DNA from: Verrucomicrobia bacterium UBA3841
GTDB lineage: Bacteria > Verrucomicrobiota > Kiritimatiellia > RFP12 > UBA1067
DNA length: 39,162 nucleotides
Reading direction: 5' to 3'
NCBI GenBank assembly: GCA_002392765.1
Contig: DGHT01000059.1
Location: forward strand, 1 to 39,162
Shown here: positions 24,323 to 32,766 of the stretch, piece by piece
How positions within the stretch are numbered: position 1 is the stretch's first letter
Layout: every line of letters begins with the position of its first letter
Translations under genes and position numbers: made by a program
The notes under the pieces: generated by a model
The model's input: only the letters and a program-made list of their open reading frames with translations
Told to the model about the DNA's origin: nothing
Database searches by the model: none

Positions 24323-25345
24323 TCACGAAACCTTGACGAGGAAACGGCATACCTTCCCGGGCGCGGCGTTCCAGTCCGCGAGGGCCTGTCCGGCGTCGGA
24401 GAAGGAGTACGCCTTCGTCAGCATTTTTCCGATAGGAAAGAGGCCGCGCCGCGCGAAGTCTATCACGCGGCGGAAGTTCTGCGGCGTCGCGTTGCGGCTG
24501 CCGCGGATGTCGAGCTCCTTCTGGACGAAGAGCTTCGTCTCGTATTCGACCGGCGCCTTGGCGTATCCGATGTACACGACCGTCCCGGCGAACGCAACCT
24601 CCTCCACCGCCGCGCGGAACGTCGCGGGGAGTCCGACGGCCTCGATGACTACGTTCGGGCCGCGCCCCTCGGTCATCTCGTCAAGAGCCGCGTGGAGATC
24701 GGCCTTCGCGCTGTTCACCGCGTCCGTCGCGCCGAACTCCTTCGCGAGCGCGAGCTTCTCGTCGTCAACATCAACGGCGATGACGCGGCGGGCGTTCTTG
24801 CGGGCAAGGCCGAGGACCGCGCCAAGTCCGACGGCGCCACACCCGATGACAACCGCAATGTCGTCCTCCATCGCTCCGGAGCGGTCCGCGGCGTGTCCGC
24901 CGACCGTCAACGGCTCGACGAGCGCGACATGCTCGGTCGAAAGCCCGGAGGCGTCGTAGAGCTTCGTCCAAGGAACGACGATGGACGGAAGCATCGCGCC
25001 GTCGCGCTGCACCCCGAGCGTTTCGTTGAAGCGGCAGCAGTTGGGGCGCCCCTTCAGGCAGCTCGTGCACATTCCGCAGTTCGTATAGGGCGAGACGGCG
25101 ACGCGCTGCCCGACCTTCCATGCGTCAGGCACGCCTGCGCCGACCTCGGCGATCGTCGCGGATATTTCGTGGCCCGGCACGCGAGGCAGCTTGACGAGCG
25201 GGTTCAGCCCACGGTACGTGTTGAGGTCGCTGCCGCAGAAACCGACATAGTCGACCTTGAGCCGCACCTCGCCTGCGCCGACCGGGCGCTCGGCTTTTTC
25301 GACGTATCCCGTTTCTTTTACTCCTGTTATCGCGAAGGATTTCAT
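24323..25345 (-). CDS. Zinc-dependent MDR (alcohol/sugar) dehydrogenase
   Basis: A 340-residue medium-chain dehydrogenase. Catalytic zinc ligands are C37 (GFCGSD) and H59-E60 (VPGHE); the structural-zinc lobe has the four cysteines at about 90, 93, 96 and 104 (NCGMCTSCLKGRPNCC); the Rossmann glycine motif is GCGAVGLG near 170. Such enzymes oxidise polyols or sugar acids. In this operon it may act on the fucose-derived acid pathway, for example on a 2-keto-3-deoxy acid, but sorbitol- or galactitol-type substrates are equally possible. AAAGGA precedes the ATG. It is separated from the upstream gene by 110 nt in which I see no convincing promoter or terminator. Confidence 0.85.
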   Translation of the reverse strand: MKSFAITGVKETGYVEKAERPVGAGEVRLKVDYVGFCGSDLNTYRGLNPLVKLPRVPGHEISATIAEVGAGVPDAWKVGQRVAVSPYTNCGMCTSCLKGRPNCCRFNETLGVQRDGAMLPSIVVPWTKLYDASGLSTEHVALVEPLTVGGHAADRSGAMEDDIAVVIGCGAVGLGAVLGLARKNARRVIAVDVDDEKLALAKEFGATDAVNSAKADLHAALDEMTEGRGPNVVIEAVGLPATFRAAVEEVAFAGTVVYIGYAKAPVEYETKLFVQKELDIRGSRNATPQNFRRVIDFARRGLFPIGKMLTKAYSFSDAGQALADWNAAPGKVCRFLVKVS

Positions 25346-25455
25346 CTTATGGTTCCTTTTGCATTATGTTAATGACCTATTAAGCAGTTTTGGATTCAAC
25401 CGGAAAAAACTCTGTCTGTGCGTTTCGTCTTCACGCGGGAAGTTGATGGTGCCTC

Positions 25456-27471
25456 TCACATATACTTCTTCAGCCGTTCAAACCAGGGCGCATAACCATC
25501 GGCGTTGGGATGGAGACCGTCGGGGAGAAGCTTGCGGTCAACCTTGCCGTCGGGGGTCAGGAAATCGCCGCGCACATCCAGAAATACACACCCCTTCTCG
25601 TTCGCAAGACGCTCCAGAGACTTGGACACTTCATTGAATTTCCCACTGACGCTCGGAACATTGTCGGCAATCTGCCGGTCGTCGCGCGGCAGGACGGGAA
25701 CAAGGATGATTCTCGCCTCAGGATGCCGCGCATGAAGCAGCTCCACAATGCGGCGATGCGCGGCGCTTATGTCATCTGCCTTGTCCTTGAAGTTGTTCGT
25801 GCCGATCAGCAACTGAATCGCCTTCGCCTTCCAGCCATCCGCTTCGCCATGTTCAAGACGCCAGAGAAGATGCTCGACGCCGTCTCCGGAATAGCCGAGG
25901 TTCAGGGCACGCCGTCCGTTAAACGCCTCGGCGAAAAACTTCGCGAGCGGCGGCTTGTCCTCAAGGTTGTGGGTAATCGAATCGCCGATCAGAACAAGAT
26001 CATAGGGCTTGTCGCCGTTGATGGCGATTTCTGACAGTTTGCCCTGGTGACGCTTCATCCACCAGCTCGTCGGATCAGAATTGCGAACGCGCGGCACGGA
26101 AGGCCCCTTCGCAACATCGCCGGCGCCGAATCGGCAGTCGCCGGCGAGCTTCGTGCCGCCGGTGCGGCATGTCGCGAAGAAGAGCCGGCCCGACTTTTCG
26201 CGGCCGAGAGCCTTCACGACCGGCGTGTCAAGCTCGATGAGCGGGAAGATCAGGACGAGATCGCCGTTCGCCTCGTCCGTCCCGACGGGCTTCACTCCTG
26301 CGCCGAACGCGACCATCGACTGCGGGCCGAACGTCACGCTTTCGACATCGACGTCGGTCAGCGGATTGAACCCGCGCTCCTTCATGATGCGCATCTCCCA
26401 TCCGCGGCGCGTCTTCCGGAATGTCTGCACGCGGCGTCCGGGATTCACCGGTATCGTGATGTTCTTCGACGAATGGATGTCGCCGCCGCGGTCATCGCGC
26501 TTCACGCAGTCAATGACAGCGAAATTCGCCTGGAAGACGCGCCCGTACACATCCGTCGTCACGCGCATGCGCTCGTACTTGAACCACTCGTTCGTCACCC
26601 CGCCTGCAACGCGTGCGATTCCAGGCCTGTACGCCTCGCCCGGCTGGGTCGTCCAGTTGAAGCCGTCCGGCGACGTGAGATACCACGCGACACGCCCGAG
26701 CCAGTCGTTGACGACAAGGTGGTACTGCACCTCGTCGCGCCACAGGACGGGATCCTCGAAGCGCCCCGCGACGTCGGGATACACGCGGCCTGTCATCATC
26801 ACGAACGGCTTGATTCCGTCTTCGCTCAGCCATATAGCCCCGCCACGGCAGACCGCGAGCACCGAGCCGTCGGGACGCCGCGTGAAGGAGAAGTTCGACT
26901 CGCCCTCGATGAGCTTGCGCCCGTTGAGGTCGAGCGGCAGGCGTTCGTATTTCCACGGACCGTTCACCGTCGCGGAGCGGTAGACGTGCGCCTGCGACTT
27001 GGAATCGATGCAATAGACGGCGAAGGATCCGTCCTTGCAGCGGAAGAGCTCCGGGTTGTGTCCCGGACCAAGCACCTCGACAAACTTGAAGTCCCCGTCG
27101 GAACGGGACGACACGCAGTGCGCTATCTCGCTGTTCGGCCAGAACATGTGACCCTTCGGCTCCGACTCCTTCCAACGCGCGACGAAAAGATGGTACCTTC
27201 CGTCGACATAGACGATGTTCCCGCCCCAGTAGGAGTAGTCGGGTTCCTCCATGCCGTTGCGCACGTCGCGCGGCTTGACGTTGTCGCCGCCCCAGCATTC
27301 GGAGGTCAGCGGACCGATCGGCTGCGATTCCTCGAAGCGATCCATGAAGCGTCCGCCGGGGACGATGCGGTCCCATCCAGCGGGGCGCGGACGCTCCACG
27401 GACTGCGCAAACAAAATCTGCGGCATGCAGAAGGCAATGGCGAACAGCGAGTAGGCAGACAGACTTTTCAT
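25456..27471 (-). CDS. Secreted five-bladed beta-propeller (GH43/GH117-like) fused to an SGNH esterase
   Basis: A 671-residue two-domain protein. After a signal peptide (about 1-22, ending FAQ), residues 70-440 have the YSYWGGNIVYVDGRYHLF / HNPELFRCKDGSFAVY / FEDPVLWRDEVQYHLV blade pattern of GH43-, GH117- and GH32-like propellers acting on arabinosides or galactosides. Residues about 485-671 form an SGNH hydrolase: GDSITHN with the nucleophile near 498, NLGYSG, GTNNF, and DGLHPN with the catalytic Asp/His near 651/654. It may therefore trim and deacylate a pectin side chain or a sulfated galactan. The start was placed at MKSLSAYS; another ATG lies three codons earlier and neither has a clear ribosome site. 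It is 23 nt from the GH2 gene upstream, same operon. Confidence 0.72.
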   Translation of the reverse strand: MKSLSAYSLFAIAFCMPQILFAQSVERPRPAGWDRIVPGGRFMDRFEESQPIGPLTSECWGGDNVKPRDVRNGMEEPDYSYWGGNIVYVDGRYHLFVARWKESEPKGHMFWPNSEIAHCVSSRSDGDFKFVEVLGPGHNPELFRCKDGSFAVYCIDSKSQAHVYRSATVNGPWKYERLPLDLNGRKLIEGESNFSFTRRPDGSVLAVCRGGAIWLSEDGIKPFVMMTGRVYPDVAGRFEDPVLWRDEVQYHLVVNDWLGRVAWYLTSPDGFNWTTQPGEAYRPGIARVAGGVTNEWFKYERMRVTTDVYGRVFQANFAVIDCVKRDDRGGDIHSSKNITIPVNPGRRVQTFRKTRRGWEMRIMKERGFNPLTDVDVESVTFGPQSMVAFGAGVKPVGTDEANGDLVLIFPLIELDTPVVKALGREKSGRLFFATCRTGGTKLAGDCRFGAGDVAKGPSVPRVRNSDPTSWWMKRHQGKLSEIAINGDKPYDLVLIGDSITHNLEDKPPLAKFFAEAFNGRRALNLGYSGDGVEHLLWRLEHGEADGWKAKAIQLLIGTNNFKDKADDISAAHRRIVELLHARHPEARIILVPVLPRDDRQIADNVPSVSGKFNEVSKSLERLANEKGCVFLDVRGDFLTPDGKVDRKLLPDGLHPNADGYAPWFERLKKYM

Positions 27472-27494
27472 GTTTGACAAAATATTTTGGATGA

Positions 27495-29978
27495 TTACCT
27501 TTGAGTCTTAAGACCGAGCGCGAGCGGCGCGAAGGCGGCGGATGTCACCTTTAGCGTCACTTCGCCGGGCTGCGCCTTCGAGCGCAGGATGACGAGCAGC
27601 GAACCGTCGCGGAGCTGCTTTTCGTCGGCGTTGCGGAAAAGGAGGTCGGTGCGTTCGTCTCCATCGTCGACGGCAAGTAGCGTCGCCGCGCCGGAAACCT
27701 CGAACTTGACGGAATCCGCCGCCGCGCGTACACGACGTCCCGCCTCATCGACAGCCGTGACGTGCACGTAGAGAATATCCTGTCCGTCGCCCTTCCAGCC
27801 ATCCGCGTTCTCCACCGCAGCCTCGAGCCGCACCGCCTTGCCCGCAGTCTCGATGACGCGGCGCGCGACTTCCTTCCCGCCTGTGCGCGCGACAGCCTCG
27901 ATCCTGCCGGGCTCGTACTTCACGTCCGTCCAGCGGAGCGCGTGCGCCGTCTTGGGATCGGTCTCGTTGTTCTTCTTCACGCCGAGCGACTTTCCGTTCA
28001 CGAACAGCTCCGCCTCCTCCGCGTTCGTGTAGACGTAGACGACGGGCAGCACAGACCCCTCCGGGAAGGTCCAGTCGCTCACCGCGTTCATGCGTCCGAC
28101 CTTGATGTCGTTCCACACAACCGCCTCGTCGCCCTTCGCAGGCTCGACGACGGCGATCTCCGCCATCGGTTCGGACGCGAGGAACGACTTTATCAGGTAC
28201 GCTGTCGGGAACGGATCGAGCGTCCTGTTGAAGAACGAATACGACCACCCCTTCTTCGGCCAGACGTCCGACTCGCCCCAATACTCGATCGCACCCCACC
28301 AGCAGAGTCCAATGGAATGCTCGCGGTCCATCGCGACATACGGACGCTGCAGCGCGTGGACGCTCGCCTCGGACTGGAAGATGTTGAGCTCCGGTGCGTG
28401 GCGCTTGTAGGACGGATAGTCCTCGTAGCAGTAGTTGAAGCTCGCGATCTCCGTGATGCGCGAAAGCTCCGGAGGCTTCGGATCGTCGTTGAAGCCCTTG
28501 TCCTTCCTCGTGACGGACCCTTCGCGCGCGGGGAACATCGCAGCGGTTGTCGGACGCGTCGCATCCCAGCGCTTCACCATCGTGTCGAAAATGCGGTATG
28601 CGGTGACACCCCAGTCGTCGGTGTCGAATCCGCAGATGTCCTCGCGCATCTGCGTCTCGTTGCCGATGGACCACACGATGACGGAAGGATGGTTCCTGTC
28701 GCGCTTCACCCACTCCGTGATCAACTGCGGCCATATCTCCATGAACGGCTTTCGCCCGTTCCAATAATGCGTGCCAGTAGTCCACTTGTCTATCAGCTCG
28801 TCCACGACCAGCAGGCCCATCTCGTCGGCGAGGCGGAGGAAGCTCTTGGAGTACGGATTGTGCGAGCAGCGGACGGCGTTGAATCCGAATGCCTTCATCG
28901 TGCGGAACTGTCGTTCGATGCCGCGGTCGAAAACCGCCGCGCCGAGCGCGCCGAGGTCCGCGTGGTTCGCCATGCCCGCGAGAAAGACCTTGCGTCCGTT
29001 GAGCTTGAAGCCGAAGTCCTTGTCGAACTCGATGGTGCGGATTCCGAACCGCTCCTTCGCGCGGTCCACTACCGTTCCGTTCAGCTTCAGCGTAGCCGTC
29101 GCGGTGTAGAGATTCGGCGAGTCGATATCCCAGAGTTTCGGCGCGGATATCGCGGCGCGCGGAAGCTCCACCTCCTGGTGCGCCTTCTTGCTCCAAGGCG
29201 CAACGGCGCTTTCGCGCGCCACGCGCTTGCCGTCCGGATCGAACACCTCGAGGATGATCTCAAGCTTGTTCTTCCCTCCCTGCCCCCTGTAGCCGTCGAG
29301 CTGCACAATCGCGTCCGCGAACGCCGCGCCGTCCTTCACGCCGGACTTGATGTAGAATCCGTTGCGCGAGACGGAGACCTGGCTCTTCACGACGAGATGG
29401 ACGTCGCGCACGATGCCGCCGCCCGTGTACCAGCGCGAGCCGCCCGACCGTCCGCAGTCGGCGCGCACGGCCAGCACGTTGTCGCCTTCCCAATTGAGCT
29501 TCGAAGTGAGGTCCGCCCAGCAGCCGAGGTAGCCGTATTCCGTGGACGCGATCTTCTCTCCGTTGAGGAAGACGTCGCCGACGGCCATGATGCCCTCGAA
29601 CTCCGCGAAGACGCGCTTCCCCTTCCATCCCGGATCGGCCTTGAAGTGGCGGCGGTACCACGCGACCTTAAGCGGCTTGTAGCCGTGTGACGGACGAGCC
29701 CCCTTGTCCCAGGGAAGCTCGAACTGGAAGTCGTGCGGAAGGTCGAGCCAGCGCCATTTCGCGTCATCGCAGTCCACGGAAGCCCACGAGGCGTCGTCGC
29801 CGAGCCGGAACTGCCACGCGCGGTTCATCAGCGTGTCGCTTCCCTGGAACTCCTCCAGCGCCAGACTTTTCCCGTCGACGGCCTTAGACGCATCGGGCCC
29901 TCCGTCCGCAAACGCGAAAACAGAGATGGAAACCGCGGCAATCGCGGAGAGGAACGGGCGGCAAATCTTGATTTTCAT
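27495..29978 (-). CDS. Secreted GH2 beta-galactosidase
   Basis: An 827-residue glycosidase with signal peptide 1-24 (ending FAFA). The sugar-binding jelly roll (about 45-200), Ig-like domain (200-310), TIM barrel (310-610) and C-terminal sandwiches are in the usual order. The acid/base E441 is in VIVWSIGNETQ and the nucleophile E537 in NIFQSEAS, so it should be active, unlike the other GH2 protein in the window. The C-terminal layout resembles DUF4982-containing beta-galactosidases, suggesting action on galactan side chains of rhamnogalacturonan. It heads the second operon; the -10 box ends 6 nt before the ATG, giving a leaderless or nearly leaderless message, and there is no ribosome site. 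Confidence 0.9.
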   Translation of the reverse strand: MKIKICRPFLSAIAAVSISVFAFADGGPDASKAVDGKSLALEEFQGSDTLMNRAWQFRLGDDASWASVDCDDAKWRWLDLPHDFQFELPWDKGARPSHGYKPLKVAWYRRHFKADPGWKGKRVFAEFEGIMAVGDVFLNGEKIASTEYGYLGCWADLTSKLNWEGDNVLAVRADCGRSGGSRWYTGGGIVRDVHLVVKSQVSVSRNGFYIKSGVKDGAAFADAIVQLDGYRGQGGKNKLEIILEVFDPDGKRVARESAVAPWSKKAHQEVELPRAAISAPKLWDIDSPNLYTATATLKLNGTVVDRAKERFGIRTIEFDKDFGFKLNGRKVFLAGMANHADLGALGAAVFDRGIERQFRTMKAFGFNAVRCSHNPYSKSFLRLADEMGLLVVDELIDKWTTGTHYWNGRKPFMEIWPQLITEWVKRDRNHPSVIVWSIGNETQMREDICGFDTDDWGVTAYRIFDTMVKRWDATRPTTAAMFPAREGSVTRKDKGFNDDPKPPELSRITEIASFNYCYEDYPSYKRHAPELNIFQSEASVHALQRPYVAMDREHSIGLCWWGAIEYWGESDVWPKKGWSYSFFNRTLDPFPTAYLIKSFLASEPMAEIAVVEPAKGDEAVVWNDIKVGRMNAVSDWTFPEGSVLPVVYVYTNAEEAELFVNGKSLGVKKNNETDPKTAHALRWTDVKYEPGRIEAVARTGGKEVARRVIETAGKAVRLEAAVENADGWKGDGQDILYVHVTAVDEAGRRVRAAADSVKFEVSGAATLLAVDDGDERTDLLFRNADEKQLRDGSLLVILRSKAQPGEVTLKVTSAAFAPLALGLKTQR

Positions 29979-29984
29979 GCCATA

Positions 29985-30026
29985 ATTCTACCAAATCCCG
30001 CCCTGGCTGACAATACCCAGTCGGGT
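29985..30026 (-). promoter_or_regulatory. GH2/fucose operon promoter with ACCC-N4-GGGT palindrome (site B)
   Basis: On the minus strand ACCC-GACT-GGGT (30015-30026) lies 24 bp upstream of TAGAAT (29985-29990). A fair -35, TTGTCA, with a 17-bp spacer, starts one base after the palindrome. The palindrome therefore abuts the -35, the position of a class II activator or a blocking repressor. The predicted start is at the GH2 ATG. Confidence 0.65.
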
Positions 30027-30048
30027 ACTATAGGCACGGCCGATTGCG

Positions 30049-30269
30049 CTACTTCACCCTCACGCGCAGGAAAAACGCGGCCGGCGCACCTTCCGGCGTG
30101 ACTGTCGCCTTGGCCTTACTCGGCTCTCGCTTACGCTCGGCTATCCGCTCGCTTCCCTATGGGTCGCTCGCCCCTCACTTCGTTCGGCGGTTATGTCGGC
30201 GGTGCGTTCAAGCGTTACGGACAGCCCTTCGGACGAGAACGCGGACTCGTCCAGTTCCACCGCGCCCAT
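30049..30269 (-). pseudogene. Orphan C-terminus of a surface protein, broken by a repeat
   Basis: The minus strand encodes ELDESAFSSEGLSV, then a 77-bp AAGCGAG-type repeat with a stop, then KAKATVTPEGAPAAFFLRV and the end RVK. Without the insert this would be almost the same as the last 45 residues of the LRR protein at 32823 (ELDESEFSSDGLTV...GAPAAFFLRV). Upstream of the match an in-frame stop occurs, so the remainder of the gene is gone. It lies between the GH2 gene and the divergent ATPase gene. Confidence 0.7.
30118..30194 (-). repeat. AAGCGAG-type dispersed repeat, copy 2
   Basis: On the minus strand it begins ATAACCGCCG and ends GCCGAGT, with AAGCGAGC, AGCCGAGCG and AAGCGAG blocks in the same order as at 141-206. 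It separates two parts of a coding tail that are contiguous in the intact gene at 32823, so its boundaries are defined to within a few bases. Confidence 0.75.
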
Positions 30270-30278
30270 ACGCTACCA

Positions 30279-30308
30279 TTGACTTTACCGCTGCGTCTGT
30301 GATACAAT
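30279..30308 (+). promoter_or_regulatory. Sigma70-type promoter of the AAA-DUF4143 gene
   Basis: TTGACT (30279-30284), 18-bp spacer, TACAAT (30303-30308); the sequence TGTGATACAAT is close to TGTGATATAAT in the toxin-antitoxin promoter at 21629-21658. AAGGAG lies 5 nt before the ATG at 30372. The leader is about 55 nt. Confidence 0.65.
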
Positions 30309-30371
30309 ATACGGCGCTAAAGGGTAAAAAATTGCGCCCAGACGCAGTCTGTATCCCTATGAAGGAGCAAT

Positions 30372-31670
30372 ATGCAAGTAAAGCGCGACATATTCTTGAA
30401 GAGGTTGATTGCCCGCCGGAGAAACGGCATGGTCAAGGTAATCACCGGTCTTAGGCGATGCGGCAAGTCGTATCTCCTTGGGGTTCTTTACAAAGACTAC
30501 CTTCTTGCCGATGGGGTTAGGCAAGATCACATCATTGAGGTTGCTCTGGACGAGCCGGGCAACTACAAATACCATAATCCATTGAAGCTTGAAAAGCATC
30601 TGAAGCGTCAGATCAAGGACAATGGCGACTACTATGTTTTCATTGACGAAGTGCAGTTCGTCAAACGGATTAAGGTGCGCGATTCTGAACTTAAGGAAAA
30701 GGACGAGATCACTTTCTACTCGGTCATAAATTCCCTCATGCGGAAAGAGAATGTGGATGTCTATGTCACAGGCTCCAATTCAAAGATGCTTTCAAGCGAT
30801 ATTCGCACGGAGTTCCGTGGACGTGGCGACGAGGTTCGCCTGTCGCCGTTCACCTTTTCGGAATTCATGCAGGTCTTCCCTGGCGATGCGAGAGACGGAT
30901 GGGACGAGTATGTCGTTTATGGCGGACTTCCACTCGCCGTGCTGGCAAACGGCCACGAAGCAAAAAGCCGGTATCTGAAGAATCTTTTCGAGGAGACGTA
31001 TCTCAAGGATGTTGTTGAGCGCGGCAAGATTCGCAAGCCAGAACATCTTGCCGACGTCGTGGATGTGCTGGCATCAAATATCGGCTCTCTGACGAATCCG
31101 CTCAACCTTGAAAACACCTTCAGGACTGTAAAACATGAGGCGCTGAAGTCAAAGACCATAGCGTCATATATTGGCAAACTGAAAGACGCCTACCTGATAG
31201 AGCAAGCGAAGAGGTTCGACATCAAAGGACGCAAGTACATATCCGCCCAAATGAAGTATTATTTTGCCGACCCGGGACTGAGGAATGCACGGCTCGATTT
31301 CCGGCAGATCGAGGAAACGCATTTGATGGAGAACATCATCTTCAACGAACTCAAGGTACAGGGGTTTGATGTTGATATCGGCATCGTCGAGTCCTTTGAG
31401 AAGAACAAGGCGGGGAATGGCATCCGCAAACAGCTTGAAATCGACTTCATGGCCAACAGGGGCAGGGAGCGGTATTATGTGCAGTCGGCATTGAACATCG
31501 ACGATCCAGACAAGGCGGCACAGGAAAAGCGCCCGTTCACGAAACTTGGCGATTCATTCCGAAAGATCATAATCGTCAAGGGCAAGATGCCGCCGCGAAC
31601 GGATGAGAACGGATATGTGACGGTCGGACTGATAGACTTTCTGCTCTCGCCCGGCTCGATTCTGGCGTAA
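30372..31670 (+). CDS. AAA-family ATPase with C-terminal DUF4143 nuclease-like domain
   Basis: A 432-residue protein of the AAA_14/DUF4143 family. Walker A is GLRRCGKS (26-33), Walker B YVFIDEVQ (88-95), and the sensor-like VTGSNSKML follows near 130. The C-terminal part (about 220-400) is DUF4143, with a PD-(D/E)XK-like core at QLEIDFMANRGRERYYVQ. These proteins are common in gut bacteria, patchily distributed, and their role is unknown; links to defence or mobile DNA are only suspected. The gene is complete, has its own promoter and ribosome site, and is flanked on both sides by orphan tails of surface-protein genes, suggesting insertion into an older surface-protein locus. Confidence 0.85.
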   Translation: MQVKRDIFLKRLIARRRNGMVKVITGLRRCGKSYLLGVLYKDYLLADGVRQDHIIEVALDEPGNYKYHNPLKLEKHLKRQIKDNGDYYVFIDEVQFVKRIKVRDSELKEKDEITFYSVINSLMRKENVDVYVTGSNSKMLSSDIRTEFRGRGDEVRLSPFTFSEFMQVFPGDARDGWDEYVVYGGLPLAVLANGHEAKSRYLKNLFEETYLKDVVERGKIRKPEHLADVVDVLASNIGSLTNPLNLENTFRTVKHEALKSKTIASYIGKLKDAYLIEQAKRFDIKGRKYISAQMKYYFADPGLRNARLDFRQIEETHLMENIIFNELKVQGFDVDIGIVESFEKNKAGNGIRKQLEIDFMANRGRERYYVQSALNIDDPDKAAQEKRPFTKLGDSFRKIIIVKGKMPPRTDENGYVTVGLIDFLLSPGSILA

Positions 31671-31701
31671 TCGCGGCAATCTTGCAGGCGTGAAAACAGA
31701 T

Positions 31702-31749
31702 GCATTGCCGTGCAACGGGCATTTGGCAGCTCGCTTCAGCGGGCAATGC
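31702..31749. repeat. Inverted repeat downstream of the ATPase gene
   Basis: GCATTGCC (31702-31709) and GGCAATGC (31742-31749) are perfect 8-bp arms around a 32-nt centre. No U-run follows, so an intrinsic terminator is not supported. It occupies most of the 146-nt gap after the ATPase stop. Confidence 0.35.
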
Positions 31750-31816
31750 CGCGCGGTGCGCAGCTTGGTCGTTTCCGCCGCGTAAGTGAGACTACTGTCT
31801 AAAATTCGACAGCAGA

Positions 31817-31894
31817 CTACTTCACCCTTACGCGCAGGAAGAAGGCAGGCGTCGCGCCGTCGGGCGTGACCGTCGCCTTGGCTTTTCCGTCGGC
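31817..31894 (-). pseudogene. Second orphan C-terminal tail of a surface protein
   Basis: The minus strand reads ADGKAKATVTPDGATPAFFL and the end RVRVK, then a stop. It is nearly the same as the last 26 residues of the LRR protein at 32823 (TDGKAKATIAPDGAPAAFFL, RVRVK). Immediately upstream, the stop codon of a truncated DUF4143 gene abuts it with no gap, so the rest of the surface protein gene has been replaced by that gene. Confidence 0.7.
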
Positions 31895-32766
31895 TACCCG
31901 AACAGTTCACCTCCAATGCGTGACCATGGGACATACTCAACGCCGGACCGCACCTGCGACAATCTGCCGCCATAGACAACGCAAAGCCGAGACGCGCCGG
32001 GAATCGCCGCAGAGATGCGCTTAAGCGTCTCGCCCCATTCCGCGCTCGGCGTCTGCCCGCTCTTTATCTCCACAAGCAATCTGCGCGGACTGCATTCGTC
32101 AAGAAGGTCGATCTCCCGCTGCGCTCCATCTCGGTAGTGAAACAGCCTGTCGGTCACCCCGCCGTTGGCGTAGTGCTTCCAGAATTCCGTCATAACAAAA
32201 GTCTCGAATATGGCGCCGCGAAGCGGGTGGTTCGCCAGCTGTCCGGGTGAGTCCATCCCGAGAAGATAGCATACAAGCCCCGTGTCAAGAAAATACATCT
32301 TCGGCGTCTTTGAAAGACGCTTGGAGACATTCGAGAACCACGGGGAAAGTCGTCGAATGATATAGCTTGCTTCGAGGATGGAAACCCATTCCATTGCGGT
32401 CTTTCCGGCGATTCCACAGTCAGCCGCCAGATTTGCCGCATTCAGCAGCTGGCCCGTTCGCCCGGCGCAGAGACGGAGAAACTGCGAAAATCTGGAGAGA
32501 TCCTTGACCTTCACAAGTTCGCGCACGTCGCGCTCAAGATAGGTCGCGGTATAGAATGCAAGTGCCTCGGTCGGATTGAGGTTGTCATGGAAGATTCGCG
32601 GGAAGAAACCTCGCCACAGGGTCTCCCAGACATCCTGGCCGCCGCCTAGTTCTGCGAGCGAGAATGGCAGAAGCGAAGCGAGCGCAGTCCGTCCGGCAAG
32701 CGACTGAGACACCCCTCTCATTATCTGAAGATTCTGGCTTCCTGTCAATATGAACCGCTCGTGCAA
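31894..32766 (-). pseudogene. AAA-DUF4143 ATPase, N-terminal half missing
   Basis: About 290 codons starting in the middle of the family: ERFILTGSQNLQIM corresponds to the segment just after Walker B, and DUF4143 follows (LERDVRELVKVKDLSRFSQF, GQREIDLLDE, LLVEIKSGQTPS, KMYFLDTGLVCYLLG). Walker A and Walker B are absent, so it cannot bind ATP. The frame opens with a TTG inside a perfect 51-bp palindrome (32752-32802) and has an in-frame stop just upstream, so no real start exists. A different subtype from the intact copy at 30372; not a recent duplicate of it. Confidence 0.8.

Noticed and set aside
25346..25455. Promoter for the dehydrogenase-lactonase-reductase genes
   Set aside because: The 110-nt gap contains TTGAAT and CATAAT, but their spacing (25 bp) does not fit; no ACCC-N4-GGGT is present.
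31894..32766. Second functional AAA-DUF4143 ATPase
   Set aside because: Walker A and B are missing, the only start is a TTG inside a palindrome, and an in-frame stop lies just upstream.
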